From Pohlia nutans (taxonomy: Eukaryota > Streptophyta > Bryopsida > Bryales > Mniaceae): a stretch of 64,000 nucleotides of DNA. Of this stretch, positions 1 through 9,420 are shown in pieces; position 1 is the stretch's first letter, and each line of letters begins with the position of its first letter. The DNA lies in contig CM040091.1 in NCBI GenBank assembly GCA_022496805.1, positions 14,684,336 to 14,748,335 of the forward strand, given 5' to 3'. The position numbers and the translations under genes were made by a program. The notes beneath the pieces are model-generated. The model had not been told where the DNA came from. It did no database searches and worked only from the letters and a program-made list of their open reading frames with translations.

Positions 1-138
1 GTGAGATCTTGTCCAATAGACAATTGTATCTCCTTCCCCCACCAAACCACACTTATAGTTCTAGTACCGTCAGTCTACATACCTAAAATATGTACATACT
101 AACTAGACTATCACTTTGGTGTTCTAACTAACTTGAAG

Positions 139-272
139 TCATAGACTCTTGGTCTATCAGTTCCCTCATAAGTAACTTAATTACCGTATGAGTAACCTAG
201 GCATAAACCCTTGGTCTGTTAGTTCCCTCATGAATAACTTAATTAAGTTTACCACATGAGTAACTTAACCCC
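139..272. repeat. imperfect tandem duplication, about 67 bp x 2
   Basis: Two adjacent copies of a unit carrying CTTGGTCTATCAGTTCCCTC (second copy CTTGGTCTGTTAGTTCCCTC), a TAACTTAATTA block and ATGAGTAAC. The second copy is longer by a few bases. No coding signal is seen in 1-569, which lies 3' of the RNA ligase on the minus strand. Confidence 0.6.
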
Positions 273-569
273 TTGAGGATTGCTGTAAGCCAAAATGGCC
301 TACGGTTTGCAATACAGGTTATGCGTAGTGACTCTACTTCTCACACTCCCCATTTTCTCTTACACATTTCAGATCTCAAAGTTTCATCGCAACTTGGAAA
401 CCCTCTTCAAGACTGCATCGAGGTTACACTAAAAAATCAGCGCTCCTCCAACACTTCTACAGCAGTAGCAAACGGGTCCGGTATACCCACACCCTGAAAA
501 TACGCTCCAGCTTCGGTCTATACTCAAACCAGCATCATCCTTTAGGGGTTAATTCCAACAGAATTCTGA

Positions 570-1434
570 TCACTGACCATGTTTGATAAGAAATTTGTTG
601 CTGATGACCTTGAAAGACACGCGGGGCTCCGTTTGCGACCTCACAACAAGACCTTCTTGCAAATTCTGAGTGCCAGGGTAGAATCCCTCACTCGCTTTCT
701 GCAACAACGTCTGCAAGTCGTACTGAAACGCATCTCCAGTCTCCAGTACATCCACCATTTTCAGTTTCTCTGCCCCGGGACCTTCGTTCAGAGCTTCAAT
801 CGCTTCTTGCATCTCCTTCAACCCTAAATACCGACGGTCCACTCGATCCCACACATTAAAAACCCTAATCTCAACTCTCGTACTCTTCAAGCAATTCTTT
901 TGCACTTTCGGCCCAACGATCTCTCCCTGGACGACCAAATTAGGGAACCGCATCAACTTCCCTTGCAAATCGTAGATTTTCGCAACACGCCAATACTCCG
1001 AGTTTTTCTTCGTGATCACGAACCGATGAGAACAGACCTTGAGCTCATCGTCGACGTAAGCATACGTTGCTGAAGTGCCATCGTATTTCAAAGTAATGTA
1101 GAATGGACGACCGTGAAGACACTCAAGCAGGTTCATGTTGCTTTGAATCCGAGGCTCATTCGTCAGGGGAGGACCGCTTGGAATTCCTTCACCAAGCGTT
1201 TGAAATGGCCTCGTGTTGTCCGCCTCTGTTGTGAGATCTTCTTGTGGATCGGGGCGCTTTGTGACTCCGAGCAAGCTGGTTACGTCTTTGCCTTCTACGA
1301 ACTCGGTCTCTAATAGTGGCGGTACTTCGTTCACGTGTCGGAAGAGCCCCTGGGACAGGACTCCGCGAATCTTCATGGTCTTGATTTTGCGAGTGGGCAG
1401 AGTTGCTGTCCATGGCGCGTCGTCCGGAAGTACG
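570..1434 (-). CDS. DRB0094/Rnl5-type RNA ligase, terminal exon (5' exon not found)
   Basis: The exon encodes 287 residues plus one leading base and ends in TGA. The nucleotidyltransferase motifs are in order: motif I KYDGTSATY (lysine adenylated in the family, about residue 116 of the exon), a VQGEIVGPKVQ block, motif IV EGLVVRS and motif V SFKVISNKFL. The upstream stretch MKIRGVLSQG...VTSLLGVTK is typical of the N-terminal region of the Deinococcus DRB0094 ligase family, which joins RNA ends using ATP. Codons continue in frame 5' of the first Met (VLPDDAPWTA... at 1377-1434), so that Met is not the start. The exon begins after a CAG acceptor at 1437-1435 in phase 2. Roughly the first 50-60 family residues should be in an upstream exon, but transposon DNA occupies the adjacent region, so the gene may be truncated or have a long first intron. 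The catalytic part looks intact. Family assignment is from motif recall, not a search. Confidence 0.85.
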
Positions 1435-1437
1435 CTG

Positions 1438-1542
1438 AAGAAGAAGAAGAAGAAGAAGAAGAAGAAGAAGAAGAAGAAGAAGAAGAAGAAGAAGAAGAAG
1501 AAGAAGAAGAAGAAGAAGAAGAAGAAGAAGAAGAAGAAGAAA
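1438..1542. repeat. (GAA)n / (CTT)n microsatellite abutting a splice acceptor
   Basis: About 35 uninterrupted trinucleotide units. On the minus strand the tract reads (CTT)n and runs directly into CAG at 1437-1435, where the ligase exon begins, so it forms the entire polypyrimidine tract of that acceptor. Its other edge abuts a 5'-truncated TTAA element. Confidence 0.9.
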
Positions 1543-1904
1543 TGATTACGGATAAAATATTGACAATCTAATAATGAGATTTGTTGGGATGGGTTGAAAT
1601 GTAATACTCTAAGCGTACTGATTTTTGGAGATTTTTTGGTTGCTTATTTTTAGTAGTTGACTTTTTCAAGAGCACTTTTACACTAAAATCTTCCAAATTT
1701 GGGGTGGAACACTAAAACATGAATTGAGGCATAAAAATTTCACAAATCATCCCCTTTCTAATCGGATCATACATGCACGAAGCTAACTTCCCATAAAAGT
1801 TTCAGTAAAAATTTCACACTGCAAAAAGTTCATGATGGATGAGAAATCGGGGATCGAATCCGTACATCATGCCAAATATGCATGGTTGGGCGGTTAGGGG
1901 TTAA
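1543..1904. mobile_element. TTAA MITE, family A, 5'-truncated
   Basis: This matches the 3' two-thirds of the complete family A copy at 38063-38643, ending in GCATGGTTGGGCGGTTAGGGG followed by TTAA at 1901-1904. Its 5' part is missing where it meets the GAA tract. The TTAA lies within LTR sequence: the right LTR reads GAGTTTAATAAAG at the equivalent place, while here GGGGTTAATAAAG is seen. Confidence 0.75.
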
Positions 1905-2402
1905 TAAAGTAAAAGTCATTCTTTTACCTCAATAGAAATAGAAACTACAAATCATTTCTAATAAGGTATAGACACCCATAACCGATAACGCACCCATCAC
2001 AGATAAGTAGATTTCCTGGGTGCTGCGCATTGGAAAACCAGAAGCCGGTATTTATATCCAGGATATTCAGAATGCGTCCTCCAATAGAACGCGTCTGTGA
2101 CTGTTACAGAATTAAATAGTCTTATGTTTTTTCACTACTCTTGTTGTTGTTGGTCATGGGTGAAGCTATATGTTGGTTATGGGTTCTGACCAACTTTCGA
2201 ACAATAAAATTTGTAGTAATTCTAATTTTACTTAATTAATTTTGGAAAAAAGCTCATTCTCCATGATCCTTATTTTCCTACGCACAAAAAATAACTCCTT
2301 GATAACCCAAGATATGCTATGCTGAAATGCTTAAGTTATTGGTTATAGGTATCAATACCTTAGTTAACTACGGGTTAACTATTTATGACTTCTATTTCAA
2401 CA
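1901..2402 (-). repeat. copia 3' LTR, truncated and interrupted
   Basis: It matches the right LTR from TTTAATAAAGTAAAAGTC to the terminal TTTCAACA. About the first 120 bp of the plus-strand LTR are absent, replaced by the family A TTAA element. A 397-bp TA-flanked MITE (1964-2360) further interrupts it. Confidence 0.88.
1964..2360. mobile_element. TA-flanked MITE (AGGT..GACACCCATAACCGATA family) in LTR
   Basis: Terminal inverted repeats are AGGTATAGACACCCATAACC and the reverse complement of GGTTATAGGTATCAATACCT. The right LTR gives the empty site TTTCTAATAGTTAAC; here TTTCTAATA precedes and TAGTTAAC follows, so the duplicated target is TA, as in Tc1/mariner-type MITEs. A second family member is at 52907-53189. 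Confidence 0.85.
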
Positions 2403-2412
2403 CTCCTCCTCG
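2403..2412 (-). other. copia polypurine tract
   Basis: On the minus strand CGAGGAGGAG directly precedes the 3' LTR TGTTGAAATAG. A near copy of the same tract (CACTCCTCCTCGA on plus) recurs at about 2530-2542, suggesting a small internal duplication. Nothing coding is seen in 2413-2670. Confidence 0.75.
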
Positions 2413-2670
2413 ATTTGTAGTTACCTCATTAAAAACTATTCTTTGATACAAAAAAAAACCTAAGTCAGGAAAAATTCACAGATCTAGAAAAGAGTATAAC
2501 TGATCGAGGAGTAACCTTGTGTATCTAAACACTCCTCCTCGAACGATGATCTTCCTCGTTAAAAACTTCATGATGTTGTGAAGGAAAAAGAGTAAAGTCA
2601 TCGTTCGTCATCTAATTTACTCTAGTTCAGTAAGAGTCCTCATACCAGCCGCAGTGGTGAGCTTGCGGTG

Positions 2671-4343
2671 CTAAGGGGCTAGTAGTACCTTAGTGAAGAC
2701 GTCTGCGATGTTGTCTACTGATGCAATCTTCTTGACTTCGATCTGCTTGGTCTTCGTGAGGTCTTGAGTATAGCCAAAGAGGTGAGGATTGATGTGTTTG
2801 ACACGGTCAGCTTTAATGAATCCGGATGAAAGTTGTTCGATGCAGGCCGCGTTGTCTTCAAATATCGTCGTAGGTTTGTCCATTGATGGAAGGCCGCTCA
2901 TTTGAAAGATGGCCTGTTGCATAGTGCATAGCCAAACGGCTTCACGGGAGGCCTCGTGGAAGGAGAGTAATTCAGCATGATTTGTGGATGTAGCGGTCAC
3001 GGTCTGCTTGGTGGAGCACCAGGAGATCGGTGCGCCGTTTTTGATGAAGATATATCCGGTTTAAGACTTGCCTGAAACGAGGTCTGTCTTGAAGCCAAAG
3101 TCTGCGTATCCAATGATGTCACTGGAAGCATTCTTGCGGAAGTGTAGGCCGAGGTCCTGCGTGCCGCGGAGGTAGCGCAGAAGATGCTTGAGGCCTTGCC
3201 AATGTCGGGAGGTTGGTTTCTGACTGTGACGCGCGCGGACGCTAATGACATATGAGATGTCGGGCCGGGTGTTCATGGCGAGGTATAGAAGAGCTCCAAC
3301 TGCAGCTAAGTACTGGGGCTTGTCAATCTCCTCCTCACTGTCATCTGCTGGTCGGTAGGGATCATCTTCAATCCGACTCTTGCCAATCATGGGAGCTGAA
3401 AGCGCGTTGGCGTTGTCCATGTTAAATGTGCGAAGTAGTTTCTTCACATATGTTTGTTGATGAAGTAATAAGCTCCCATCTGCATAATGTTTAATCTGTA
3501 GTCCAAGACAGTAGGAAGTGCACCCCAACACTTTCATTTCAAATTGTTTGGTTAGTAGGTTTTCCACATGCTTACTCAAGGCTGGGGTTCCAATGGAGTT
3601 TAAGTCATCCATATATACTGCGAGGATGACAAAACCGGTGGTGTCTTTAAGGACAAAGACACAAGGTAAGGCGGGGTGAGTTTGGAATTCATGAGAAATC
3701 AAGGACTTGAAGTGATGGTACCATGCCCGGCCTGCTTGCTTTAGGCTATAAAGGGCTTTGCATATCCTCAATCCATAGTAGCGTCCGGGCTGTGTTGGTG
3801 TAGTCTTTGGTAGGAAATCTGGAGGAGGTTTGATGTAAATTTGGGCATCTAAGTCACCATAGAGATAGGCTGTGACTACGTCGAGGAGACGGGTTTCTAA
3901 TGCCATTTGGACTGCTAGACTTAGGAGGTAACGGAAGGATGTGCTATCCATAACATGAGAATATGTTTGTTCAAAATCTATCCCGGGTTTTTGTGTGAAA
4001 CCTTGAGCTACTAATCTCACTTTGAATCTAAGAATGTTACCATGTTCGTCTCGCTTACGAGTAAAGATTAGTTTGTGTCCTATCAGTTTGGTGATGAGAT
4101 CGGTGACAAGGGGTCCAAAGACGCCTCGTTTTCTAAGTGATTGGTACTCGGCTTGTAAGGCTTTTTCCCATTGTGGCCAATCTACACTCTTCTTGGCTTG
4201 GTCAAGTGTCATAGGATCTACATGAGGGTTGGTGAAATATGACTCAAAGTCATCCCACGGGATATCAAAAGGTTGACTATTTTGATCATTTGGGTTGCGG
4301 TAGGTGTGCATAGATGCACGGGTTCGGGTTTGCGGAGTAGCAT
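2671..4343 (-). pseudogene. copia reverse transcriptase and RNase H region
   Basis: RT begins with a copia-type entry (AKKSVDWPQWEKALQAEY), then VRLVAQGFTQKPGIDF, DVVTAYLYGDL, ALYSLKQAGRAWYHHF and the catalytic YMDDL box. A TAA at about 3063 separates this from RNase H (ATSTNHAELLSFHEA, FEDNAACIEQ, HINPHLFG, DVFTKVL). The RNase H part is open from about 3060 but without a nearby start. The upstream end is cut by the 4344-4660 MITE. Function would have been reverse transcription of the element RNA; the breaks make that unlikely now. Confidence 0.9.
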
Positions 4344-4660
4344 CATTAGGGGAAATCTGTAGTCACAAAGGGGCCCTGGCCATTGTCACGTGCTGAAAAA
4401 TTTAGGCCAAACCGTGCACTTTACAAGAGGGCACCAATGGTGCCACCGTGGCTGCCAGTAGTGCAGTTCCGTGGGTCGCGCCAATCGACGCTGCCAACAC
4501 TGCCGACACTGCCAACACTGCCAACACTACGGCTTCCGACGCTGTCAGCGGGCAGCGACTGCACCAATGGATTTACATAGAAAATGGTGCCTGGGCAACC
4601 GGTTCACCTAACCCGGTCAAGCTTACAAGGCCCCTTTGGGACCCCATTTTTCCCCTAATG
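4344..4660. mobile_element. CATTAGGGGAAA MITE, copy 1, inside copia pol
   Basis: Terminal inverted repeats begin CATTAGGGGAAA and continue to CAAAGGGGCC. The interior has short direct repeats (TGCCAACACTGCC units). It sits between integrase and RT codons, where element codons resume on both sides. A clear target-site duplication is not visible. The 65-71 aa open frames here are MITE sequence, not genes. Confidence 0.85.
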
Positions 4661-5540
4661 TAAGCTTTCTTTTCTTGGCTGGAACTACTGGGACAGGGTT
4701 GCCAGAACCGGGTACAGGGCTCCTAACTATGCGTGGTCCCGAGTGGAAACCATCGGGGATATTCTCAGCAAGATGCTGAAGAGTGAGGAGTTTTCTAACT
4801 TCTGAGTCTGCTAATGTTGAGCGAGAATCTGGGTTAAGAGTGAGTGTTTCTAAGTCTTTAAAGTTCAAGTTTTGATTGGTTCTAGTTTGAGAGTCGGGGA
4901 ATTTGTTTTCTATGAACTTACAATTTTGAAACCTAGCTTTGTAAATATCGTCACTCTGGGGTAGTTTATAGCGGATTATGCTAGGGGAGTCATATCCTAG
5001 GTAGATTCCTCGAATTCTATGGGGTGTTATAGTTTTCTGCTTAAGATCTGAGACTGGAAGCCATACTTCGCATCCAAAGGTGCGCAAGTGGACTATGTAA
5101 GGGGTTCTACCAGAGCTAAGTTCTAATGGAGTCTGGGTGTGCAGTAGTGTGGGTCTAAGTCTAAGAAGGACTGCTGCATGCAACACGGCATGACCCCAAA
5201 GAGTAGGAGAAAGATTAGCATGAAAGAGGAGAGGGCGTACTACGAGTTGTATTTTCTTAATGTATGCTTCAGCTAGGCCATTCTGGGCATGTTCATAAGG
5301 TACTGAATAAGTGAGTTCTATCCCTGAAGCTGTACAAAAGTCTTCGAATGCTTGTGATCTAAATTCCATGGCATTGTCCATTCTAAGAAAACAAATTTGG
5401 TTATCAGGAAAGTGGTTGCGGAATCTAAGGATCGTTGCTAAAGTCTTGGGGAATACCATGTTTTGGGTTGTAAGAAGTGACACCTCAGCGTGTCTACCTG
5501 AAGCATCAACGAGTACAAAGAAATACTTGAACTGACCTCA
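4661..5540 (-). pseudogene. copia integrase core and C-terminal part
   Basis: This is the second half of the integrase catalytic core: RMDNAMEF with the second acidic residue, then HAQNGLAEAYIKK with the glutamate, followed by the copia GKTP-like block (here SSGRTPYIVHLRTFGCEVW). A TGA at about 5538 lies directly after GDWCGPITPQ and separates it from the first half, so the polyprotein is interrupted. The frame downstream of the TGA (GQFKYFFVLVDAS) is still recognisable. Confidence 0.9.
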
Positions 5541-6566
5541 CTGGGGAGTGATGGGGCCGCACCAATCGCCGTGGAGACGATACAATGCCGCTGGCATTTC
5601 GGTCGGGAGCTTCCACCGTGATGGCTGCCTGATGAACTTCCCTTGAATGCATGCTGCGCACTCCTCCACGCACTCCGCATCACTAGTACACAGATCGTGA
5701 CCAGTCAAGATGGGAATCATTTTCCGCATCATGGTTGTCCCGGGGTGCCCCAACCGGCGATGCCAAATGTTGGCTTTGGAGCTGGCGACTAGAAAAGAGG
5801 CCTCGGCACCCCCCAGGGATAGGCGTGGGTGACAATCATGTTGTCGTCCACCGGCCTCTTCCTCACCTTGACAAGGGGGACTAGCTTGCATGATGCAAAG
5901 CTCATATAGGCCATTGGCTGTCGCGTGTGCGATGGCGAGGCGCCGCGGTCCTCGCCTAAGCTCGAGGACCTCTTCATCATTTTCCACCGCAGTGGAAACG
6001 TGGATGTCATTAGCCCGTAGGTCACGGTAGCTGATCAGGCTCCGAGGGGCGTCCGGGGCGTACATAGCCCTTTCACAGATGAGGGGGGCTCCCCCGAGCA
6101 GAATAACAACTGTCCGGCCCTCACGAAACTTTAAGCGTTGTTTGCCGGCGATTGTGACTATGTCACAGGTTTGCCATGGCTCATTTTGAGTTTTGAACTC
6201 AAAGTGTGCCTGGTCTTGAAAAACGGAATGAGTGGAAGCGCTGTCCAGCACAGCAATTTTAGCTGTGTTGACAGAGGCATTACTTTGAACCATGTACATT
6301 TCGGGGTCTAACTCACTAATTGTGGGAGAAGGAGCATCGAGGGTGTGAGTTTCCCTCTTTCCTTTCCTCAGTGACTGCAACTCCTTATACATTGCAATGA
6401 CATAACTAGAAGCTCGACATTCCTTAGCATAATGACCCGTTCTGCCGCATTTATGACAATTCCCTTCTCTGTTTTTCTCAACGATTGAGAGGACCAATCG
6501 GTTTTGGTCTGATTTGCGTACCTTTGGGGTTTGGAAGATCAGTTCCACATATGCTTGGGCTTCCAT
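5541..6566 (-). pseudogene. copia CCHC knuckle, protease and integrase N-terminus
   Basis: In order: zinc knuckle CHKCGRTGHYAKEC, protease active-site block AVLDSASTHSVF (DSAS in place of the usual DSGA), the GAG-pre-integrase motif IWHRRLGHPG and the HHCC zinc site ending CVEECAACIQGK. It ends at the TGA before the integrase core. The upstream edge has a frame break against gag at 6566-6572. Confidence 0.9.
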
Positions 6567-6571
6567 TTTCC

Positions 6572-7310
6572 CTAAGGTTTCCGGCGTGGTGCTTCGGAGA
6601 TGTGGGACTCCCTACTTGGATTGTTTGACTTTGGATGTGGTGTGGGTGCCGAGCTGGTTGTCATGGGCGGGTTTTGAACTTCTTTGTTGTGAATCTCCTT
6701 AGCTGGCTTTGACTCTGCATTCTTGAGGAGCAGTTGTTGTTGCTTTTCGGCTAACAGAAGGCAGGACATGAGTTCATAATGTGTACTAAACTTCATGTTG
6801 CGATATTGTTGAGCCATGATTGCACAAGCAGGAGGAAAGGTAGAAAGGGTCTTATCAATTAGCTCGGTGTCGTTGATGGTGTCGCCACAGAGCCGGAGTT
6901 GGGCTACAATGCCGTGAAGTTTGGAGTTGAATGCAAGAAAATTGGGGAAGTCCATTACGCGGAGGCTGATCCAGTCGCTTCGGGCTTGTGGCAGGAATAT
7001 GGTCTCTTCATGTTTGAATCGTGTCGCTAGCGCCGCCCATAGTTCCGCAGGATCCTCGACTTGAATATACTGCTGTCGAAGTGAAGAATCGAGATGCCGA
7101 CGCAAGATGAGTAGCGTATGCCATTTGTGTGAAGTTGGGATCTTCCCTTCATGTGCTAGAGCAATCGTAGCGTCGAGTTCCTCTGCACGCAAGTATGCAC
7201 GCATGTCGATGTTCCATCCTAAGTAATTGGATCCATTTTGCTCGAGTGGATCGAAAAAGAGAGCTTGTGTTCGTGTCTTCGCGGGCTTGGCGTTGCGTGG
7301 CCATGACTAT
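6572..7310 (-). pseudogene. copia gag (UBN2-type) with disrupted start
   Basis: This is a typical copia gag: NGSNYLGWNIDMRAYL, then ELWAALATRFKHEE, then DTELIDKTLSTFPP. The gag frame runs upstream of the first ATG (7204) as far as a TAG near 7312. The ATG that best fits the family start (about 7305) is in another frame, and the frames would meet at a short T run near 7260, so a one-base homopolymer change is the likely lesion. The frame ends at 6572, just before the out-of-frame CCHC part. Confidence 0.85.
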
Positions 7311-7369
7311 GGAGTCTATAGTAATCAATTGTGCTAATCTATCTCTAAGTTTTTAGAAGGAGGTGAAAA

Positions 7370-7543
7370 GAACAAAAAGAAAGTGAAGGAGAGCAAGAGC
7401 AAGAGCTACAAAAAGCTATTACAGAAGAGTAAAAGCAAGAGCTCTAAAGAGCTACAAAAAACTATATCAAAAGAGCAAGAGGAATAGCTACAAAGAGCTA
7501 TGGTGGAAAAAACTATAGTGGAAGAGCTATGGTGAAAGAGCTA
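7370..7543. repeat. degenerate short repeats in copia leader
   Basis: Many variants of AAGAGCTACAAAGAGCTAT and GTGGAAGAGCTATG follow one another in the untranslated leader between gag and the primer-binding site. No coding potential. Confidence 0.7.
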
Positions 7544-7842
7544 CATTAGGAGAAATCTGTAGTCACAAAGGGGCCTTGGCCTTTGGCACGTGCTGAAAAA
7601 TTTAGGCCAAACCGTGCACTTTACAAGAGGTCACCAATGGTGCCACCGTGGCTGCCAGCAGCGCAGTTCCGTGGGTCGCGCCAATCGACGCTGCCAACAC
7701 TGCCAGCACTGCGGCTTCCGACACTGTCAGCGGGCAGCGACTGCACCAATGGGTTTACATAGAAAATGGTGTTTGGGCAGCCGGTTCACCTAACACGGGC
7801 AAGCTTAGAGGGCCCCTTTGGGACCCCATTTTTCTCCTAATG
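7544..7842. mobile_element. CATTAGG MITE, copy 2, in copia leader
   Basis: Same family as 4344-4660, with shared termini and interior (GTAGTCACAAAGGGGCC, TTTACATAGAAAATGGTG). It lies immediately inside the primer-binding site. It differs from copy 1 by substitutions and fewer internal direct repeats, so it is a separate insertion and not a recent tandem copy. Confidence 0.85.
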
Positions 7843-7843
7843 A

Positions 7844-7857
7844 CAGTGCTGATAACG
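7844..7857 (-). other. copia primer-binding site
   Basis: The minus strand reads CGTTATCAGCACTG directly after the 5' LTR end (CTCAACA). This CGTTATCAGCAC form is common in plant copia elements. Confidence 0.75.
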
Positions 7858-8086
7858 TGTTGAGACAGAACAAATAAATATATCATAGACATAGAGCTCT
7901 CGCGAAGAAGAAGAAGAAGAAGTGTATCAACCCAAGGAAGGGTTGGCTTTATATACTCATAAGTTAAAATTATAACTGAGAGTTTAATAAAGTAAAAGTC
8001 ATTCTTTTACCTTAATAGAAATAGAAACTACAAATCGTTTCTAATAGTTAACTACGGGTTAACTATTTGTGACTTCTATTTCAACA
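7858..8086 (-). repeat. copia 5' LTR, complete, 229 bp
   Basis: On plus it starts TGTTGAGACAG and ends TTTCAACA, giving TG...CA termini on the element strand. It contains a short (GAA) run at 7904-7921. It serves as the uninterrupted reference for the left LTR. Confidence 0.88.
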
Positions 8087-8378
8087 GGGAAGACGCGTCT
8101 CCCTGCGTCAGCCTGGAGCTTCTGCGGTTCCCCGTGTCGGTAAGGAAATTTTACGACTGCCCTGAATTTTCAAGACATGCATGGGTTGACTCATCTAAAT
8201 TTCCAAGACATGCGTGGGTTGACTGCGTGCGGCCCCTGGAGAAGGTGGCAAGAAGGTGGGTCCAGGATGGTGGGTCCAGGGAATTATTTGCCCCGAACCT
8301 TCTGTGTGACTGTGCATTAACTCGATCCTAAGGAATAGAATCTCATATTTGTGCAAGTGGTGACGTTTAAATGTGCCC
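8087..8378. other. no gene seen
   Basis: Moderately GC-rich unique-looking sequence with two near repeats of a CAAGACATGCATGGGTTGACT-like block (8170-8222). The 60-65 aa frames have no recognisable domain. Confidence 0.5.
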
Positions 8379-8432
8379 AAATTTCAAAGCGCTCTACAAA
8401 CCAAGACTGGTCTGTAGAGCGCTTTGAAATTT
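8379..8432. repeat. near-perfect 54-nt hairpin
   Basis: The left arm AAATTTCAAAGCGCTCTACA is exactly complementary to the right arm ending GCGCTTTGAAATTT. The pairing continues five more bases with one mismatch to a 4-nt AGAC loop. This could be the fused termini of a transposon or a small foldback RNA source. 8433-8876 holds no recognised gene. Confidence 0.85.
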
Positions 8433-8876
8433 AAGCCTATTCATTGGCGATTCAAATTACACCATTTTACTGAACTCTGCCATTGCTTGGGCATCCTCTA
8501 TGGCCACAGAATGTGGCAGAAGAGACATCAGATTGGATGCAAGGTAACTTACAAGATAACTTACAGGGTATGGTATCAAATAATTACAGTGATAGGGGGT
8601 AAGGCGTATAACTTAAATAATTGCATGGAGGTCGATTTTTGTATAATGAACCCTAATGTGTTCTCTGAACACAAAATTTACCAATGGCTTGATTCAAGAA
8701 TTACATTATTTTTTGGCATGTATTTTCATAGCGTATTTATGCTATTTTCACTCATCCAATGCCCTATCAAAAATTCGCAATGTGCAATTTTAGAGGGGCA
8801 TGTGCACTTTTAACGAAATGGGTGTTTAAAGTGGAGGTCCATACAAGGTAAGGTGGAGGCACCAATACCTGTTAGT

Positions 8877-9420
8877 TTAACCCCTAAATGTCCTCGCATA
8901 TGTTCAATTTGGGCAGTTCTACAAAGATGCATTATAAAATGCAACTAACATGAATATTTAAAACTTGATGTATCAATAAAAGTTATACATTTTGAAATTT
9001 AGATTCAATCTATACGGTTAGATCTTTGATTGCTATCACTAATATTTTTCTATAAATTCTGAAACATAAATTAAAAAAATATTTTGTAATTTGATTACGA
9101 ATAAGATATTGACAGTATGGGGATGAAATTTGTTGTGATGGCTTATAATATAGTACTCTAGGTGTAGTGATTTTTAGAGATTTTTTGGATGCTTGATTTT
9201 AGACTAAAATCTTCAAAATTTTGGGTGAAACACTCCAACACGAAATGAGGCATAATTTTTTCAAAAATTGTTTCCTTTTTGATTGGATTACACATACATG
9301 AAGCTTACTTTCCATAAAAATATCAGTAAAAAATCACACTACAAAAAGTGCATGACGGATGAGAAATTGTGGATGAAATTTTTACATCATACAAAACATA
9401 CATGGTTAAGGATTTTGACC
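8877..9420. mobile_element. TTAA MITE, family A, right end eroded
   Basis: The left end is TTAACCCCTAAATGTCCTCG, followed by the family interior (GATGCATTATAAAATGCAAC, GATTACGAATAAGATATTG). The right terminus diverges after CATGGTTAAGG, so the closing TTAA is lost. Confidence 0.7.

Larger units (their letters stand above)
1901..8086 (-). mobile_element. Ty1/copia LTR retrotransposon, degenerate
   Basis: The element reads right to left: 5' LTR 7858-8086, primer-binding site, leader, gag, protease, integrase, reverse transcriptase, RNase H, polypurine tract, 3' LTR ending at 2402. The order PR-IN-RT-RH defines copia. Lesions include a reading-frame shift near the gag start, a frame break between gag and the CCHC knuckle, a TGA inside integrase (about 5538), a 317-bp MITE between integrase and RT, and a TAA between RT and RNase H (about 3063). 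The left LTR is truncated and carries an internal MITE. A target-site duplication cannot be tested because the left outer flank is gone. The element is not autonomous. Confidence 0.93.

Noticed and set aside
1189..1413. 74-aa minus frame MDSNSAHSQNQ
   Set aside because: It overlaps the RNA ligase exon in another frame and has no domain.
1213..1571. Plus-strand frames ending in poly-Lys or poly-Glu
   Set aside because: They are the GAA microsatellite read in two frames plus the antisense of the ligase.
1840..1880. tRNA-like GGGATCGAATCCGTAC segment
   Set aside because: It resembles a T-loop only; no anticodon or acceptor arms, and it is part of the family A MITE.
4383..4663. Small plus frames within copia pol and again at 7590-7863
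   Set aside because: They lie in MITE sequence; similarity between them reflects the shared element, not a gene family.
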